The translations under genes were made by a program, and so were the position numbers. This document shows, in pieces, positions 32,947 to 42,823 of a stretch of 64,000 bases of DNA. Each line of letters begins with the position of its first letter. Positions within the stretch are counted from its first letter, which is position 1. The notes under the pieces were generated by a model that was given only the letters and a program-made list of their open reading frames with translations, ran no database searches and was not told the DNA's origin. Location of the stretch: assembly GCA_034401795.1 (NCBI GenBank), contig CM067359.1, forward strand, positions 146,388,233-146,452,232, read 5' to 3'. Source of the DNA: Chaetoderma sp. LZ-2023a (taxonomy: Eukaryota; Mollusca; Caudofoveata; Chaetodermatida; Chaetodermatidae).

Positions 32947-33000
32947 CGCGTTCTTTTAAATTTCGTTTTTTCAGAATCCACATTGCAAATGTCAACCGTA

Positions 33001-33139
33001 TCATGGTGTCACTGTTTCAGTTACTACTTGGACTTTCTTTGTAGAATTTGACTTACTTCTGCACATTTTCGCGTAGTGCCCTTTCTAAGAACAGTTTCTG
33101 CAAGAAACAGTTTTTGCTGGACAAGTGTCACAATCTGCC
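33001..33139 (-). pseudogene. Older Gypsy gag, 3' part (second zinc knuckle)
   Basis: The frame reads DCDTCPAKTVSCRNC, a stop (TAG), then KGHYAKMCRSK and ends at TGA 33001-33003. CRNC-(x)4-H-(x)4-C is a gag zinc knuckle. It continues exactly from the part at 44211-44542 across the inserted retrovirus-like element: the target ...AAACATATGGCAGATTG is restored when one ATAT is removed. Confidence 0.75.
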
Positions 33140-33143
33140 ATAT

Positions 33144-34526
33144 TGAAGATTTCTGATCTTCGGGTCCTCGTGAATTAACCCTCTTCCCACTTCGGCAAGA
33201 CTTGTATGTGAGGTTGCTGCGACAACCTGTCTTACCGAGGATGAAAGAGAATGATACGAGCTCGCCTCGTCTAAAAGATATATCAGACGATATTTGTATT
33301 CGTATCCGGGCCTGATCTGACTGATGTTTCAGAACGTATAGATTCGCTACGGTGGTCTTCCGTAGTATCCAGATTTAACAAAACCAAACTCGTGCCTTGG
33401 TTATCAAAGTGATAGATTTATTCTATTCTAACTGTACGATATGACTAAAATTGTGAGCTTTTCTCTCACTAATTACAATCTAATACTTTATATGTATTTG
33501 CCTATCTATTCTTAAATGAACTAGTATTGCTCTCAACTACTCTGATTTGCTATACTATTCAAACTAGCTACCCAAAATCATTCGACGCGAACTTGGTACA
33601 AGGTACGAGGCGGACCGGACTTTTTTCATTACCCTTAAAGTCCACTTTTTATACTTCTCTCCAGTTCTTTACCATGTTCATTTTTGTTATTCTTTCCAGA
33701 GTTTGATTCAATGCTCATTGATTGTGACGTCATCCTGACTAATCAAATCACGATTTTCTCTCTTATGAATAGAACACCGAACAAGTTAAGTGATGGAATC
33801 CTATCCGATAACCTCCCCAAATTTGATACCGATGGATGAGTGTTTCGACATTTTTCGTCTGGTTTTCTAATCTTTTTGGCGCCAGACGCTACTATGTCCA
33901 TGTCCAGCCCCTTGCTTATTAGGCCTGCGCCTGCATTTTGCAAGGGTGTCACGACGTAGGCATCAAGTGGCATATCCACTTCACCACACCCGGCGCCGTA
34001 TCTGGTGTCGTGGGTGTCGCCTCTATACAATTATAGAAATTCGGTCCCATTACCACGGTCTCATGGTAAGTCGGTCGTCGCCACGTTACTACGTCTTTCT
34101 ATGATTCATTCAATCTGTGCTACATACATATACTCTGTCCGTAGCCCCTACCGACGCTCTTGCTTGAATATTTAGAAAACTATTGGTCGTAACTTCTGCT
34201 GAATACGATAAAAGGTTATGCCGTGACTGCAGCAACAACTTTCATCTTTCAACCACCGATAGATTCCATCAGCTCGCTGCCCTAAATCTTAGTCTATTCT
34301 ATTCCAATTTTACTTATTGTATTAATTACATTTTCATGTTAGTTTCGCACATCGACTTGAGCACACACTAGATCGCGCTATTACATCTATTACATTTTTC
34401 GTTCATCGTGTTATCCGTTCCTTATCTCGCCTGGTATTCAAATGTGGTAATTCACTGGGGTCTTAGACTGCAAATGTAAGATGTCCCCGGGGTCATGACC
34501 CCCCAGAAGACAATCCCATATCTACA
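33144..34526 (-). repeat. 3' LTR of the env-bearing element
   Basis: It is 1,383 bp and directly repeated at 42824-44206 with about 99.6% identity by eye. On the minus strand it carries TGACGTCA (33725-33732), TATAAAAAG (33645-33653) and AATAAA (33417-33422) in promoter-to-polyadenylation order. A 95-codon frame in the LTR (33743-34030) lacks a suitable ATG and is not called. Confidence 0.95.
33417..33422 (-). terminator. Polyadenylation signal in the 3' LTR
   Basis: AATAAA lies on the minus strand about 225 bp downstream of the TATA box. In the 3' LTR it should end the element's transcript near 33395. Confidence 0.55.
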
Positions 34527-35190
34527 TACGCCCCTTAACCAAAGTTAATTGACTATCTCTCTTAAGGCCTTAAAGAGAGTGTCAACTAACTCGTTGTGGA
34601 CCATCAACAACCCAAACCTATACCAGCAGCCTGGACGGATACCACCTGATATTCATCCGATTAGTCAAGATAATAATACAGGTCGATATATTATACACCA
34701 ATACTTGTCCGAGTAGCGGAATGCTCGGAAATACAGTTAGTAGTATTTGTTAGTGTATGGTTGATAATTATACAAACATACATGTCCGGGTAGCTAACCG
34801 CCCCCGGAAACACATTAATGGCATCATTAAACCGTGGACGTAACCCGTCTCACGCGTAACTTAACAATAAAAGCGGGCAATCGGTACAGTTTAAAACAAG
34901 TGAATATACATATTACATAATGTATTAATATAAACTGCCGTTACAGCCATCAGTGACAACATGGTCAGCAGCGACACACTTTTCGCGTGTCGTAACGATT
35001 CGTCGTCACACGACACAACATTATAGTTCAAAACCTTAATCCTACAGTGCAAATACCATTACAGATCATGTGAATTTTTCCTATTAATAAAACAGTACAC
35101 AGTACGGTGTCAAGATAAAGTTCGTGCCACAATCACTAATATTCACCAATTATTGTTCCAGTAGAAACATATAAAGTTAGTGCCAAAATG
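34527..35190. other. 3' noncoding region of the env-bearing element
   Basis: It separates the env stop from the 3' LTR. There is no open frame of note. Next to the LTR the minus strand reads TTAAGGGGCGTA, a possible short polypurine primer. Confidence 0.5.
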
Positions 35191-37134
35191 TCATGGTGAT
35201 ACCTCCAAGCGGTTTATGCTCACGTTAGGATCCACCACGTCAGCGTACATCTCCATCTCTATCCAGTCGGCAGCCGTCGGGTCGATCTCAGTCCCGGCGT
35301 TAGCGTTAGGCGACGACCCGGTTGCCATCAGCAGCGGCTCCCGTAGAGCTGCAGGTCTCGGGGGCTGCTGGGCCTGAATAGTCGGTGTACACATTCGAAT
35401 TGCAGTATGCGGTTCACTACTATGGGCCGCACGTGGCTTGCGTTTATGGGCCGCACGTGGCTTGCATTTAAGCACCTTCCACATGCGTGATAACACGCCA
35501 CATTTATATAATATAAGCACAATTACTAGCACAACTACGAAGGAGCCAGTTGAATATGATATGAAAGAATGTACCCCAATGCCATCGACCATCACCGGGT
35601 CGATCATGGATAACGGTGCTAGCGGTACGTACTTAGATTTTTGTAAATGGTCCCATGGCTGTAGTTTTAAATGGTCCACTATCATGGATTGATTTAGAAC
35701 GCCGGACACATCCAAATGGGGCATCTCAATGGCCAGGCTAACCCGAGTGTACGTCCTACTATAAGACGCAACAGGCTCGAATTGCCAGCCCTTCCCGCTA
35801 TAACCACATTCAGCAGACATTAATGCATATACCCCATTACCCACCACACAACGGTCGGTCAATCGTCCGTCACAGTGTATATCCATCGTTTCCCCGAATG
35901 TTTGTAACACAACGCCTATCCGCTTACCGGCAAACAATTTGCTAGAAGTTTCATTCGATTTGGAGAGCTGAATATTACAAGCACTGTCGGTCGTATTAGT
36001 TAACAGGCTTACAATGCATGGAACGTGGGTCTTGTCGACCCGTAGTGGACCATGACACACCCGGGGCTCCTCCCCACGACACTCGGATGGCGTGAAGTAC
36101 CACCCGGTTTTGGTGTCAAGACCGATGCTGGTCCGCGCTATCCGTACTTGCATGTAGTATCCCCGAGCACTTAGCGGTTCCGGCCACGCATGCAACCCGT
36201 ATTCGATATATTCGCCCCCGTCAATTAGCGGTAACGTCGCTACGTAATGGAGTCGTGAGTCGTCTTTCCATAACGGATACACGACCACGTTGTGGTAGTA
36301 CCACTGATATGGACGTATCAGTCGATTTCCTATATTAACTTGTTTGGCCACTGAATTTAGGTCAGCAGAACTGAATAATTCTTCCGTCAGCCTACCGAAT
36401 TCTAGGGACGCCGTCTGTCTATGAAACTGCGCTGCTGCCCTCTGGTAACTATATACTACACTTTCGGCGGAATCAATAACGTGTCCCAGTCGCACTAATG
36501 CGTACAAGTCGGCATGTCGGGCGGCGTACACCTTAAACATATCGCTCACATTTTTAGTTAATTCTACTAGGCCAGTGGTAATTTCATTGATACGGTCAAC
36601 GTTGCTATTGATCCCTACGAATGCCAGTTTCACATGGGACGCCAGTTCGTTGGAAAAATGTACCAGACGATTCATGTCCCTCATAGCAATTTTTACTATC
36701 TTTTTAATCGCATCTATATCACCCGAGGTAGCGGTACCAAATAGGGACGAGGCTATGTCCCCGACAAAGTTGAATAAGCCACGTTTGTGTCGTATACTGT
36801 CCCTACTCACCATATTTTGTTGTGTCTTAGCAGCGATCTTCCTAATATTGCTAACACGATGTTGCAAACCGAAAATGTCTCGAATGCTTAATGATGTCTT
36901 TCGGCCGACGTCCGCAATAAGAACACGGAATTGTGCTAATCGTTCCAGAAATCTGGCGGGCAAATATGGGTGGTCGATAGACACCACTACGGTCCATTCA
37001 GCCCGGATAATGGATATATTTTCTGGTTTAGTTATCATTACTCCGTTCGGTAATCTATGTACACTAGACGTTTTACACAATCCGTTTATTAAACATACTA
37101 CGGTTACCACCACACTTAATCGTAAAATATACAT
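35191..37134 (-). CDS. env: Envelope fusion protein, baculovirus F / errantivirus type
   Basis: The ATG at 37134 opens 647 codons. The N-terminus (YILRLSVVVTVVCLINGLC) is a signal peptide. A furin-type site RHKR at residues 115-118 is followed at once by GLFNFVGDIASSLFG, the hallmark fusion peptide layout of baculovirus F proteins and insect errantivirus envelopes. A heptad-rich region follows. A single transmembrane segment (SFVVVLVIVLILY) near 525-540 precedes a 105-residue cytoplasmic tail that holds a duplicated KPRAAH. Such proteins mediate membrane fusion in their viral relatives. The frame continues upstream to 37179 without an ATG. It lies 150 bp below pol, so expression probably needs a spliced mRNA; I did not locate the sites. 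No lesion is visible. Confidence 0.88.
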   Translation of the reverse strand: MYILRLSVVVTVVCLINGLCKTSSVHRLPNGVMITKPENISIIRAEWTVVVSIDHPYLPARFLERLAQFRVLIADVGRKTSLSIRDIFGLQHRVSNIRKIAAKTQQNMVSRDSIRHKRGLFNFVGDIASSLFGTATSGDIDAIKKIVKIAMRDMNRLVHFSNELASHVKLAFVGINSNVDRINEITTGLVELTKNVSDMFKVYAARHADLYALVRLGHVIDSAESVVYSYQRAAAQFHRQTASLEFGRLTEELFSSADLNSVAKQVNIGNRLIRPYQWYYHNVVVYPLWKDDSRLHYVATLPLIDGGEYIEYGLHAWPEPLSARGYYMQVRIARTSIGLDTKTGWYFTPSECRGEEPRVCHGPLRVDKTHVPCIVSLLTNTTDSACNIQLSKSNETSSKLFAGKRIGVVLQTFGETMDIHCDGRLTDRCVVGNGVYALMSAECGYSGKGWQFEPVASYSRTYTRVSLAIEMPHLDVSGVLNQSMIVDHLKLQPWDHLQKSKYVPLAPLSMIDPVMVDGIGVHSFISYSTGSFVVVLVIVLILYKCGVLSRMWKVLKCKPRAAHKRKPRAAHSSEPHTAIRMCTPTIQAQQPPRPAALREPLLMATGSSPNANAGTEIDPTAADWIEMEMYADVVDPNVSINRLEVSP

Positions 37135-37287
37135 GATTCCACGCTCTGGGATGCTTACCGGTACAAAGCTAAAACCCACAATTTAAACGAATAACTTTTT
37201 GTATCTTGCGAACGATTTTAGTTTTTAATTGTTATGATATTTTACGCACTAGCAATTTGCGATGTTAAGTATAGCGATACAATACAC

Positions 37288-40200
37288 CTATCGGCGGTTG
37301 TGCCGCCGAATAACGGCATTTATACGACTGATGAAATCAGCGTATAGTGCATCATCGTAAAGGGCGGAGTCTATCACGCCAATTCGGAGTCGCTTGTTAC
37401 CGGATTCGTTCTCCCGCCCATACCCTTGCTTTCGCTTCAAGTCTAACCTGAGTTGCTTGCTGTCATAATCGTCATCTGGTATATGTCTGCGCTTGCGCAG
37501 CATATAAGGATGCGATGGAAGCATCTCCATTGGTTCAGAGAGCAGCTCTGGTACCGCCTCTGGAGCGTCAATCACCGTGGGCCTAGGAGTTCCGATGACG
37601 TCACTTGGTGACTCATGGTTTCGACTGCGATTGGTACTGGGTTGCACCCTTTTCCGGTCAACCCTCTTACCCCCTGTACGCACCTCTGGCTCCATATCCG
37701 AAGCTGGCCGCTTCTTACGAACCTGGGGTGTCGTATCTGCGTCGGTGACCATAGGTTCTGGCTCGGGCAACATCGCCCTGGGGTGATGGCTAGCTTTCGT
37801 CCCCTTGGTAGGGTTACGAATGGGGCGTGGTCGCACCCCGTCCCAGCACATTTCCGAGTCGACTACGCGCAGCTTACATATATTAAGCACACGCATTCTC
37901 CCGGACCTTTGATGGCGGACATGGGCCACAGGTCCGTTAATTTTGAAGATCTCATACTCGGGGTCGCTGCGAGAGGTCAATTTCATCCTCTCTTCAGCTT
38001 TGACGACCACCGAATCCCCCACTTTAAACTCACCAGCGTTCGCACGCTTATTAACCTGTTCCCTGTGAATCTCTCGAGATCTAGCTGTCCCCTCCCGAGC
38101 ACGTAGCAAGGCGTTGTTGAGATACGTTAGTCTCTCACCAAGGTCTTGCGACGCATCGATTGGAACGGCCATTGGTAATCTCGCCCGTCGCCCATAAGTC
38201 AAATAAAATGGTGTATACCCGGTCGTTGAATGACGAGTACTGCGGTACGCTGTCAAAGCCGCACCCAACTCGTCCTCCCACGCCCTCGTGGCATTGTTCA
38301 CCCCTTTTTGGATCAACTCCTTAAGAGTGCGGTTGAATCTCTCGGTACGTCCATTGGTCTGCGGATGGTATGGGCTAGACCGTCTATGGTCGATACCGTG
38401 TTCCTTAAACCGCTCCTCCAGAGAATGGGAACAAAATTCTTTACCCTGGTCGGTTATTACAATCTCAGGGACGCCATGACGCGCGACATACTCGTTGAAG
38501 AACTTTCCTTCCACATTTTGAGATGTCTTCGCTGCAATCGGATATGCTTCTGCCCAAGCAGAGCAGTGATCGATCACCGTCATGATATACACGTTACCCT
38601 TATTCGATTCTAATAATGGACCGATCAAATCCATTCCAATTATCTGACCCGGATAATTGGCCATGGGCATTTCACTATACCTAGGTCGGGTAGTGACGGG
38701 TCGGTTGACCTGGCACTTCGTACATGTTTCAAGTATACGAATTACGTCTTTTCTTAAAGACGTCCACACAAAAGAATCTCTTACCATACCGATGGTCTTC
38801 TGTAGACCTTGGTGACCAGCTCGTTCATGAGCCATCCGGAGCACTTTCTCACGGAACAGGGTAGGTAAGACAATTCTGGGGTACTCAGCGTCCAACGCTG
38901 AAGGCGTAATTAAAGAATACAAAATGCCATTCTTGACCATATACTCCTCCGGGGTGTTTTTGAACAACTCCGGGTATTCCTTGGTCTGCTCGGCACACAA
39001 TTCGTCATATGGTATGTCGAATGCTTCCAGAGGGACGTGAGGTAACACTCCCTCGTCGACATCTGGTATCACAAAGTCGCCTGTATCTAACGTTGCGACT
39101 TCCACCGGTCGACGTAACCTGGACAACATGTCCGCTCGAATATTCTTCGAGCCTTGGATGTATTCAATCTTACATCCGTACTCGGCAATCAGTACCGCCC
39201 AGCGCTGCACTTTCGTGTTTTTAACTTCGCCCACAAACAAACTCTTTAGGGGTTTGTGGTCGGTATACACGGTAAACTGCGCGCCAAATAGATAAGGCCT
39301 AAGCTTCTTTAGCGCATATATTACCGCATAAGCTTCCTTTTCTATCACAGGCCAATTCAACTGACTGTCTTTAAGAGTAGAGCTAACATACTGAATCACC
39401 CGCTCAATACCCTTGTCATCTACCTGTACCAGTATCGCACCTATCGCATAGCTAGACGCATCAGTATACAATCTATACGGAGCATTCAAATTCGGATATG
39501 TGAGAACCGTCTCACTACACAGCAAGTTTTGCAATTTCTTAAACGCTTGCTGTTCCTCCTGACCCCACTCAAAACGTTTATATTTCTTAGTCAATTCTAT
39601 CAAAGGCTTAGCAATTTCGGCATAGCCTTGCACACAAGAGCGGTAATAACCTGTAGCTCCAAGGAAACTTCTCACCTCACCCACATCGCGTGGTGGTGAC
39701 ATTTCTCTTATGACCTTGACCTTCTGGACCTGAGGAGCCACTCCCTGTGCTGAAACACGATATCCTAACAAATCAACTGATGGTTGGGCGAAATCGCATT
39801 TAGATTTTTTCACTTGCAAATTATATTCTCGAATTCTGCGCATAACTGTGCGCAAATGCTGTGCATGCTCAGCCGGGTTTCTCGAATATATGACTATATC
39901 GTCGACGAAAACATGCAGGTATTTTCCCACGAATTCTCGGAAAACATCGTTCATTGCCCTCTGAAATACGGCACCTGAGTTCGCAAAACCGAACGGCATC
40001 CGAACAAAGTCGAACAAGCCTTCACTACAAACGAACGCTGTTTTCTCTATGTCTTGGCTGTCCATTGGTATCTGCCAATAGCCAGACTTCAAGTCCATAG
40101 TCGAAAATATCGTTGCGCCGCACATCGAATCAAAAATATCGGCTATGTTTGGCAGTGGATAACTATCCTTCTTGCACACAGAATTCAACTTTCTGTAGTC

Positions 40201-41034
40201 GACACAAAATCTAGTCCCCCCGTCCTTTTTAGGGACCAACGTAATGGGCGACGCCCATGGCGATGACGATGGTCTTATGACGCCCGCTGCCAGCATTTCA
40301 GCCACTTGATTCTTGACTATATACTGCTTGGCCAATGGTAGACGGTAGGCCTTTTGTCTTATAGGGTAAGCATCTCCTGTCGGTACCGTACACCTCACTT
40401 TGGGGACCAATCCTAATGTGTTTGGACGAGCCGTATCAAAGATATCGGCAAAGTCTACCATGACTTGGTCGATTTCTTTGTATCCGGTCGTTTCTTTACA
40501 ACTTGCATAGACATAATTTGTCTGTTCCCTATGTGGATAATCAAAGGGATATACCTGGCCAAACCATACTACTATTTTGGCCTGATAGTCAATCTTTGCA
40601 TTTCCCAGGTGCAAAGCGTCTGCTCCAAGTAAACATTCATGCCTCATTCTGGCCACAATCGTACTAGGGATGGGTCGGGCGTTTTCGAATTTTACTTGTG
40701 TTTCTCCCAACAACTTTATCGGGGAACCATTTACAGCCAAGAGCGTTCTTGCTCTTTTCAATGGCCTAGCATTCAACATGCTACGCCATATATCTTTACG
40801 AATTAAGGATGTGCTAGCACCGGTATCCACTAAGGCATGCAGGTACTTACCCTGATCCAATGGACCGTTTTTATCCAATCTTAGACGGATTAGAAACCGC
40901 TCGGTCGGTATGCTTACCAACGGTCTCCTCCGTCCTTGTTTAACGAAGGGCTCCTTCGTCCACTGACCACTTCCGCGTAACTGTTCCGGCGGGAGGACGA
41001 ATTGTGCCCGGCACCGTATGAATAACGGCCCATT
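37288..41034 (-). CDS. pol: Pol: protease, RT, RNase H, integrase
   Basis: The frame is open from 41034 to the stop at 37288 and overlaps gag by 121 nt in the -1 frame. No ATG lies near its start, so it is probably made as Gag-Pol. Numbering from codon TTG at 40920, the protease motif VDTGAS is at 31-36 and GADAL near 99. The RT has RFCVDYRKLN (237-246), DLKSGYWQIP and FVDD (338-341). RNase H spans about 484-600 (YTDASS, TDHKPLKS, RADMLSR). Integrase has H698/H703 and C733/C736, then D764, D824 and E860. The basic, proline-rich tail follows a GPV-type C-terminal fold. All catalytic residues I looked for are present. The order is the standard Ty3/Gypsy order, unlike the neighbour at 26.8-32.9 kb. 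Confidence 0.93.
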   Translation of the reverse strand, partial: NGPLFIRCRAQFVLPPEQLRGSGQWTKEPFVKQGRRRPLVSIPTERFLIRLRLDKNGPLDQGKYLHALVDTGASTSLIRKDIWRSMLNARPLKRARTLLAVNGSPIKLLGETQVKFENARPIPSTIVARMRHECLLGADALHLGNAKIDYQAKIVVWFGQVYPFDYPHREQTNYVYASCKETTGYKEIDQVMVDFADIFDTARPNTLGLVPKVRCTVPTGDAYPIRQKAYRLPLAKQYIVKNQVAEMLAAGVIRPSSSPWASPITLVPKKDGGTRFCVDYRKLNSVCKKDSYPLPNIADIFDSMCGATIFSTMDLKSGYWQIPMDSQDIEKTAFVCSEGLFDFVRMPFGFANSGAVFQRAMNDVFREFVGKYLHVFVDDIVIYSRNPAEHAQHLRTVMRRIREYNLQVKKSKCDFAQPSVDLLGYRVSAQGVAPQVQKVKVIREMSPPRDVGEVRSFLGATGYYRSCVQGYAEIAKPLIELTKKYKRFEWGQEEQQAFKKLQNLLCSETVLTYPNLNAPYRLYTDASSYAIGAILVQVDDKGIERVIQYVSSTLKDSQLNWPVIEKEAYAVIYALKKLRPYLFGAQFTVYTDHKPLKSLFVGEVKNTKVQRWAVLIAEYGCKIEYIQGSKNIRADMLSRLRRPVEVATLDTGDFVIPDVDEGVLPHVPLEAFDIPYDELCAEQTKEYPELFKNTPEEYMVKNGILYSLITPSALDAEYPRIVLPTLFREKVLRMAHERAGHQGLQKTIGMVRDSFVWTSLRKDVIRILETCTKCQVNRPVTTRPRYSEMPMANYPGQIIGMDLIGPLLESNKGNVYIMTVIDHCSAWAEAYPIAAKTSQNVEGKFFNEYVARHGVPEIVITDQGKEFCSHSLEERFKEHGIDHRRSSPYHPQTNGRTERFNRTLKELIQKGVNNATRAWEDELGAALTAYRSTRHSTTGYTPFYLTYGRRARLPMAVPIDASQDLGERLTYLNNALLRAREGTARSREIHREQVNKRANAGEFKVGDSVVVKAEERMKLTSRSDPEYEIFKINGPVAHVRHQRSGRMRVLNICKLRVVDSEMCWDGVRPRPIRNPTKGTKASHHPRAMLPEPEPMVTDADTTPQVRKKRPASDMEPEVRTGGKRVDRKRVQPSTNRSRNHESPSDVIGTPRPTVIDAPEAVPELLSEPMEMLPSHPYMLRKRRHIPDDDYDSKQLRLDLKRKQGYGRENESGNKRLRIGVIDSALYDDALYADFISRINAVIRRHNRR

Positions 41035-42536
41035 TCATCCGTCCCCTCCCCGGTTAACACAAAACCGTCGCGGTCGACATACTCGTCACGGTCGCGTCTA
41101 GCATTGTTCATGTCCATGCGAACATTGCGCGAACACTCGCGAGGTGTAGCTTGTCGGTCGTCTGTACGTCGATCATTCACCTCGTTAACGTCCATGTTAA
41201 CGTCTTCTTCTCGTCGTCTCTTCACGGCGATTCGAGGTTGGCTATTCAACGTCGATGGCGCACGGTTTCTGCCATGCTGTGCTTGCGGGCAATCCCGTAC
41301 GAAGTGTCCATCCTGACCACATTCGAAACATTTTACCGTCATGGCAGGATTCGTCTGCCGTCTCATGTATTCCCCAAAACACTGCTGGGCCGTGTGTCCT
41401 TCTCTCCCGCACTGGTTACAGGTCATAGGCGGCGCCCGTCGCGGTTGTCGGGGTCGCTGGGCAGCCTGTCTACCAACATTTTCCCGCGGCTGTGCCGCTT
41501 GGCGGCAGTCACTTTTGTAATGGCCAACCCGGCCACAATTGTAGCAGGTAATGTGCTGCAATTCTCGTCCCGTTCTGACTGGTCGGGACGTGGGTGGGGT
41601 GCGTTGTTTTACCTGCGTGGCTGTCCTCTTCGTGGGCTGGGCGGCCTCGGCCGCCGGCTTCTGCTGCTGTAGCTGAAGATCTCTGACCAAGCCACACAGT
41701 TGCCCGATCATCTTGCTCTGCTGATCAGTTTGCTTCTTCATGGTCCGTATCACGTTCCATATCTCTCTTTCCTCCCCCGGGCCTACCATATTCACCTCCA
41801 TGCCTTCCTCCCGTCGTTCGTCGATTTTCATGGCTCGAAGTAGGTCATCGCACGTAGCCTCCTCCTCTGAAATTTCGATTGCCCGGGCCAAGGTGGCAGT
41901 CTTCTTTCGTATGATTCGCTTGCTAAGGCGATGGTCGGATAGACCCTTAAGGTATATCCCCAGCACTGTCCGACGGTTGTCGGCGTTTTCAGTTGGGTAC
42001 GCGCGCGCGCTCATCTCTCGGAATCGTCGGTTGAAGGTTACGATCGTCTCGTTCCTGCGCTGTTGTACGCCTTCTAGATCGTACTTAATGCACTCGCCCT
42101 CATTGGCCGATACAAAGTTTACAGTGATATACTCATAAAATTCGTCGAACGTGACGTCTTCTCGAACCTTGCCTACCAAGAACCCATCAATGGCTCTTGA
42201 CAGTTGGCCGCGCGCCGCTCGGGTTATGACGTAGGCTGGTACGCCCCTTAGTTTCCCCTCGTTTGCGACCCACGCTCTCCTTGTCTCATCTAAAAATGTT
42301 CGTACCTCTTCCGGTACCACTCCGTCGCAGGGCTGAATGCGGTATATTGTCTCCTGGATCTCCTTCCGGTATACCCGTTCAGCTTCCCGACGGTCGCTGC
42401 TTTCTATAATGGCTCCCGCCATCGCTACGCCCATCGTTTGCATAGCGGTGACGGTTTCCTGTCGAAGCTGGTGTGCTACCGGTATTTCTATGGGTGGCAT
42501 AGTTGGGTCAGCAGTTCTTTTGGGTCCCGTTGCCAT
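40914..42536 (-). CDS. gag: Gag polyprotein with three CCHC knuckles
   Basis: The ATG at 42536 opens 540 codons. Residues 120-225 form a retrotransposon capsid domain (FDEFYEYITVNFVS, TIVTFNRRFREMSARAYP, LGIYLKGLSDHRL). Three zinc knuckles follow at 331-344 (CYNCGRVGHYKSDC), 373-386 (CNQCGREGHTAQQC) and 403-416 (CFECGQDGHFVRDC). The C-terminus is Arg/Asn-rich. It should form the particle core and package RNA. Three knuckles are more than the one or two usual in Gypsy elements. Confidence 0.93.
   Translation of the reverse strand: MATGPKRTADPTMPPIEIPVAHQLRQETVTAMQTMGVAMAGAIIESSDRREAERVYRKEIQETIYRIQPCDGVVPEEVRTFLDETRRAWVANEGKLRGVPAYVITRAARGQLSRAIDGFLVGKVREDVTFDEFYEYITVNFVSANEGECIKYDLEGVQQRRNETIVTFNRRFREMSARAYPTENADNRRTVLGIYLKGLSDHRLSKRIIRKKTATLARAIEISEEEATCDDLLRAMKIDERREEGMEVNMVGPGEEREIWNVIRTMKKQTDQQSKMIGQLCGLVRDLQLQQQKPAAEAAQPTKRTATQVKQRTPPTSRPVRTGRELQHITCYNCGRVGHYKSDCRQAAQPRENVGRQAAQRPRQPRRAPPMTCNQCGREGHTAQQCFGEYMRRQTNPAMTVKCFECGQDGHFVRDCPQAQHGRNRAPSTLNSQPRIAVKRRREEDVNMDVNEVNDRRTDDRQATPRECSRNVRMDMNNARRDRDEYVDRDGFVLTGEGTDEMGRYSYGAGHNSSSRRNSYAEVVSGRRSPSLNKDGGDRW
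40938..40944 (-). promoter_or_regulatory. Candidate -1 ribosomal frameshift heptamer
   Basis: On the minus strand G TTA AAC lies in the gag frame 8 codons before the gag stop. A -1 slip gives GTT AAA, which is exactly the pol frame. GUUAAAC is the slippery heptamer of equine arteritis virus. I could not demonstrate a strong downstream structure by eye. Confidence 0.6.
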
Positions 42537-42543
42537 TCTTTGG

Positions 42544-42765
42544 TTACTGGTAATGTAACGTGATGACGACTCTCTGTAACCGGGGTTGGTCTGGGCAATT
42601 TATGTCTGTAGTTACTTCTACGGTCGACCCCGCGCGATACTCGCGATGTTGGGTGATTCTGGTACTGTCTGTTATTTTCGCTGTTTCTAGGAACGCTCGT
42701 ACACGGTCAGCGACGTCGGTCAGTACTGTTGCCGAATTAGTGCGCGGCGTTCCCGGTTGGGCCAT
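42544..42765 (-). CDS. Small ORF upstream of gag, unknown
   Basis: A 73-codon frame with its own ATG (42765) ends 8 bp before the gag ATG, in another frame. It is hydrophilic (MAQPGTPRTNSATVL...) and I recognise no domain. The frame opens only just downstream of the LTR. It could be a leader peptide, an upstream ORF controlling gag, or chance. Confidence 0.35.
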   Translation of the reverse strand: MAQPGTPRTNSATVLTDVADRVRAFLETAKITDSTRITQHREYRAGSTVEVTTDINCPDQPRLQRVVITLHYQ

Positions 42766-42823
42766 ATACTGTATGTTACTACTCACGGTTGGGTGCTCTG
42801 GATCCTGGCAGTGGGCTCACCAC

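Noticed and set aside
33743..34030. 95-codon frame in the LTR (also at 43423-43710)
   Set aside because: It begins without an ATG, overlaps the U3 promoter region and has no domain; both copies are simply the repeated LTR.
36575..37186. 203-codon plus-strand frame antisense to env
   Set aside because: It is a shadow of env with no family motifs; similar antisense frames over pol and gag (for example 37615, 41151, 41740) were also dropped.
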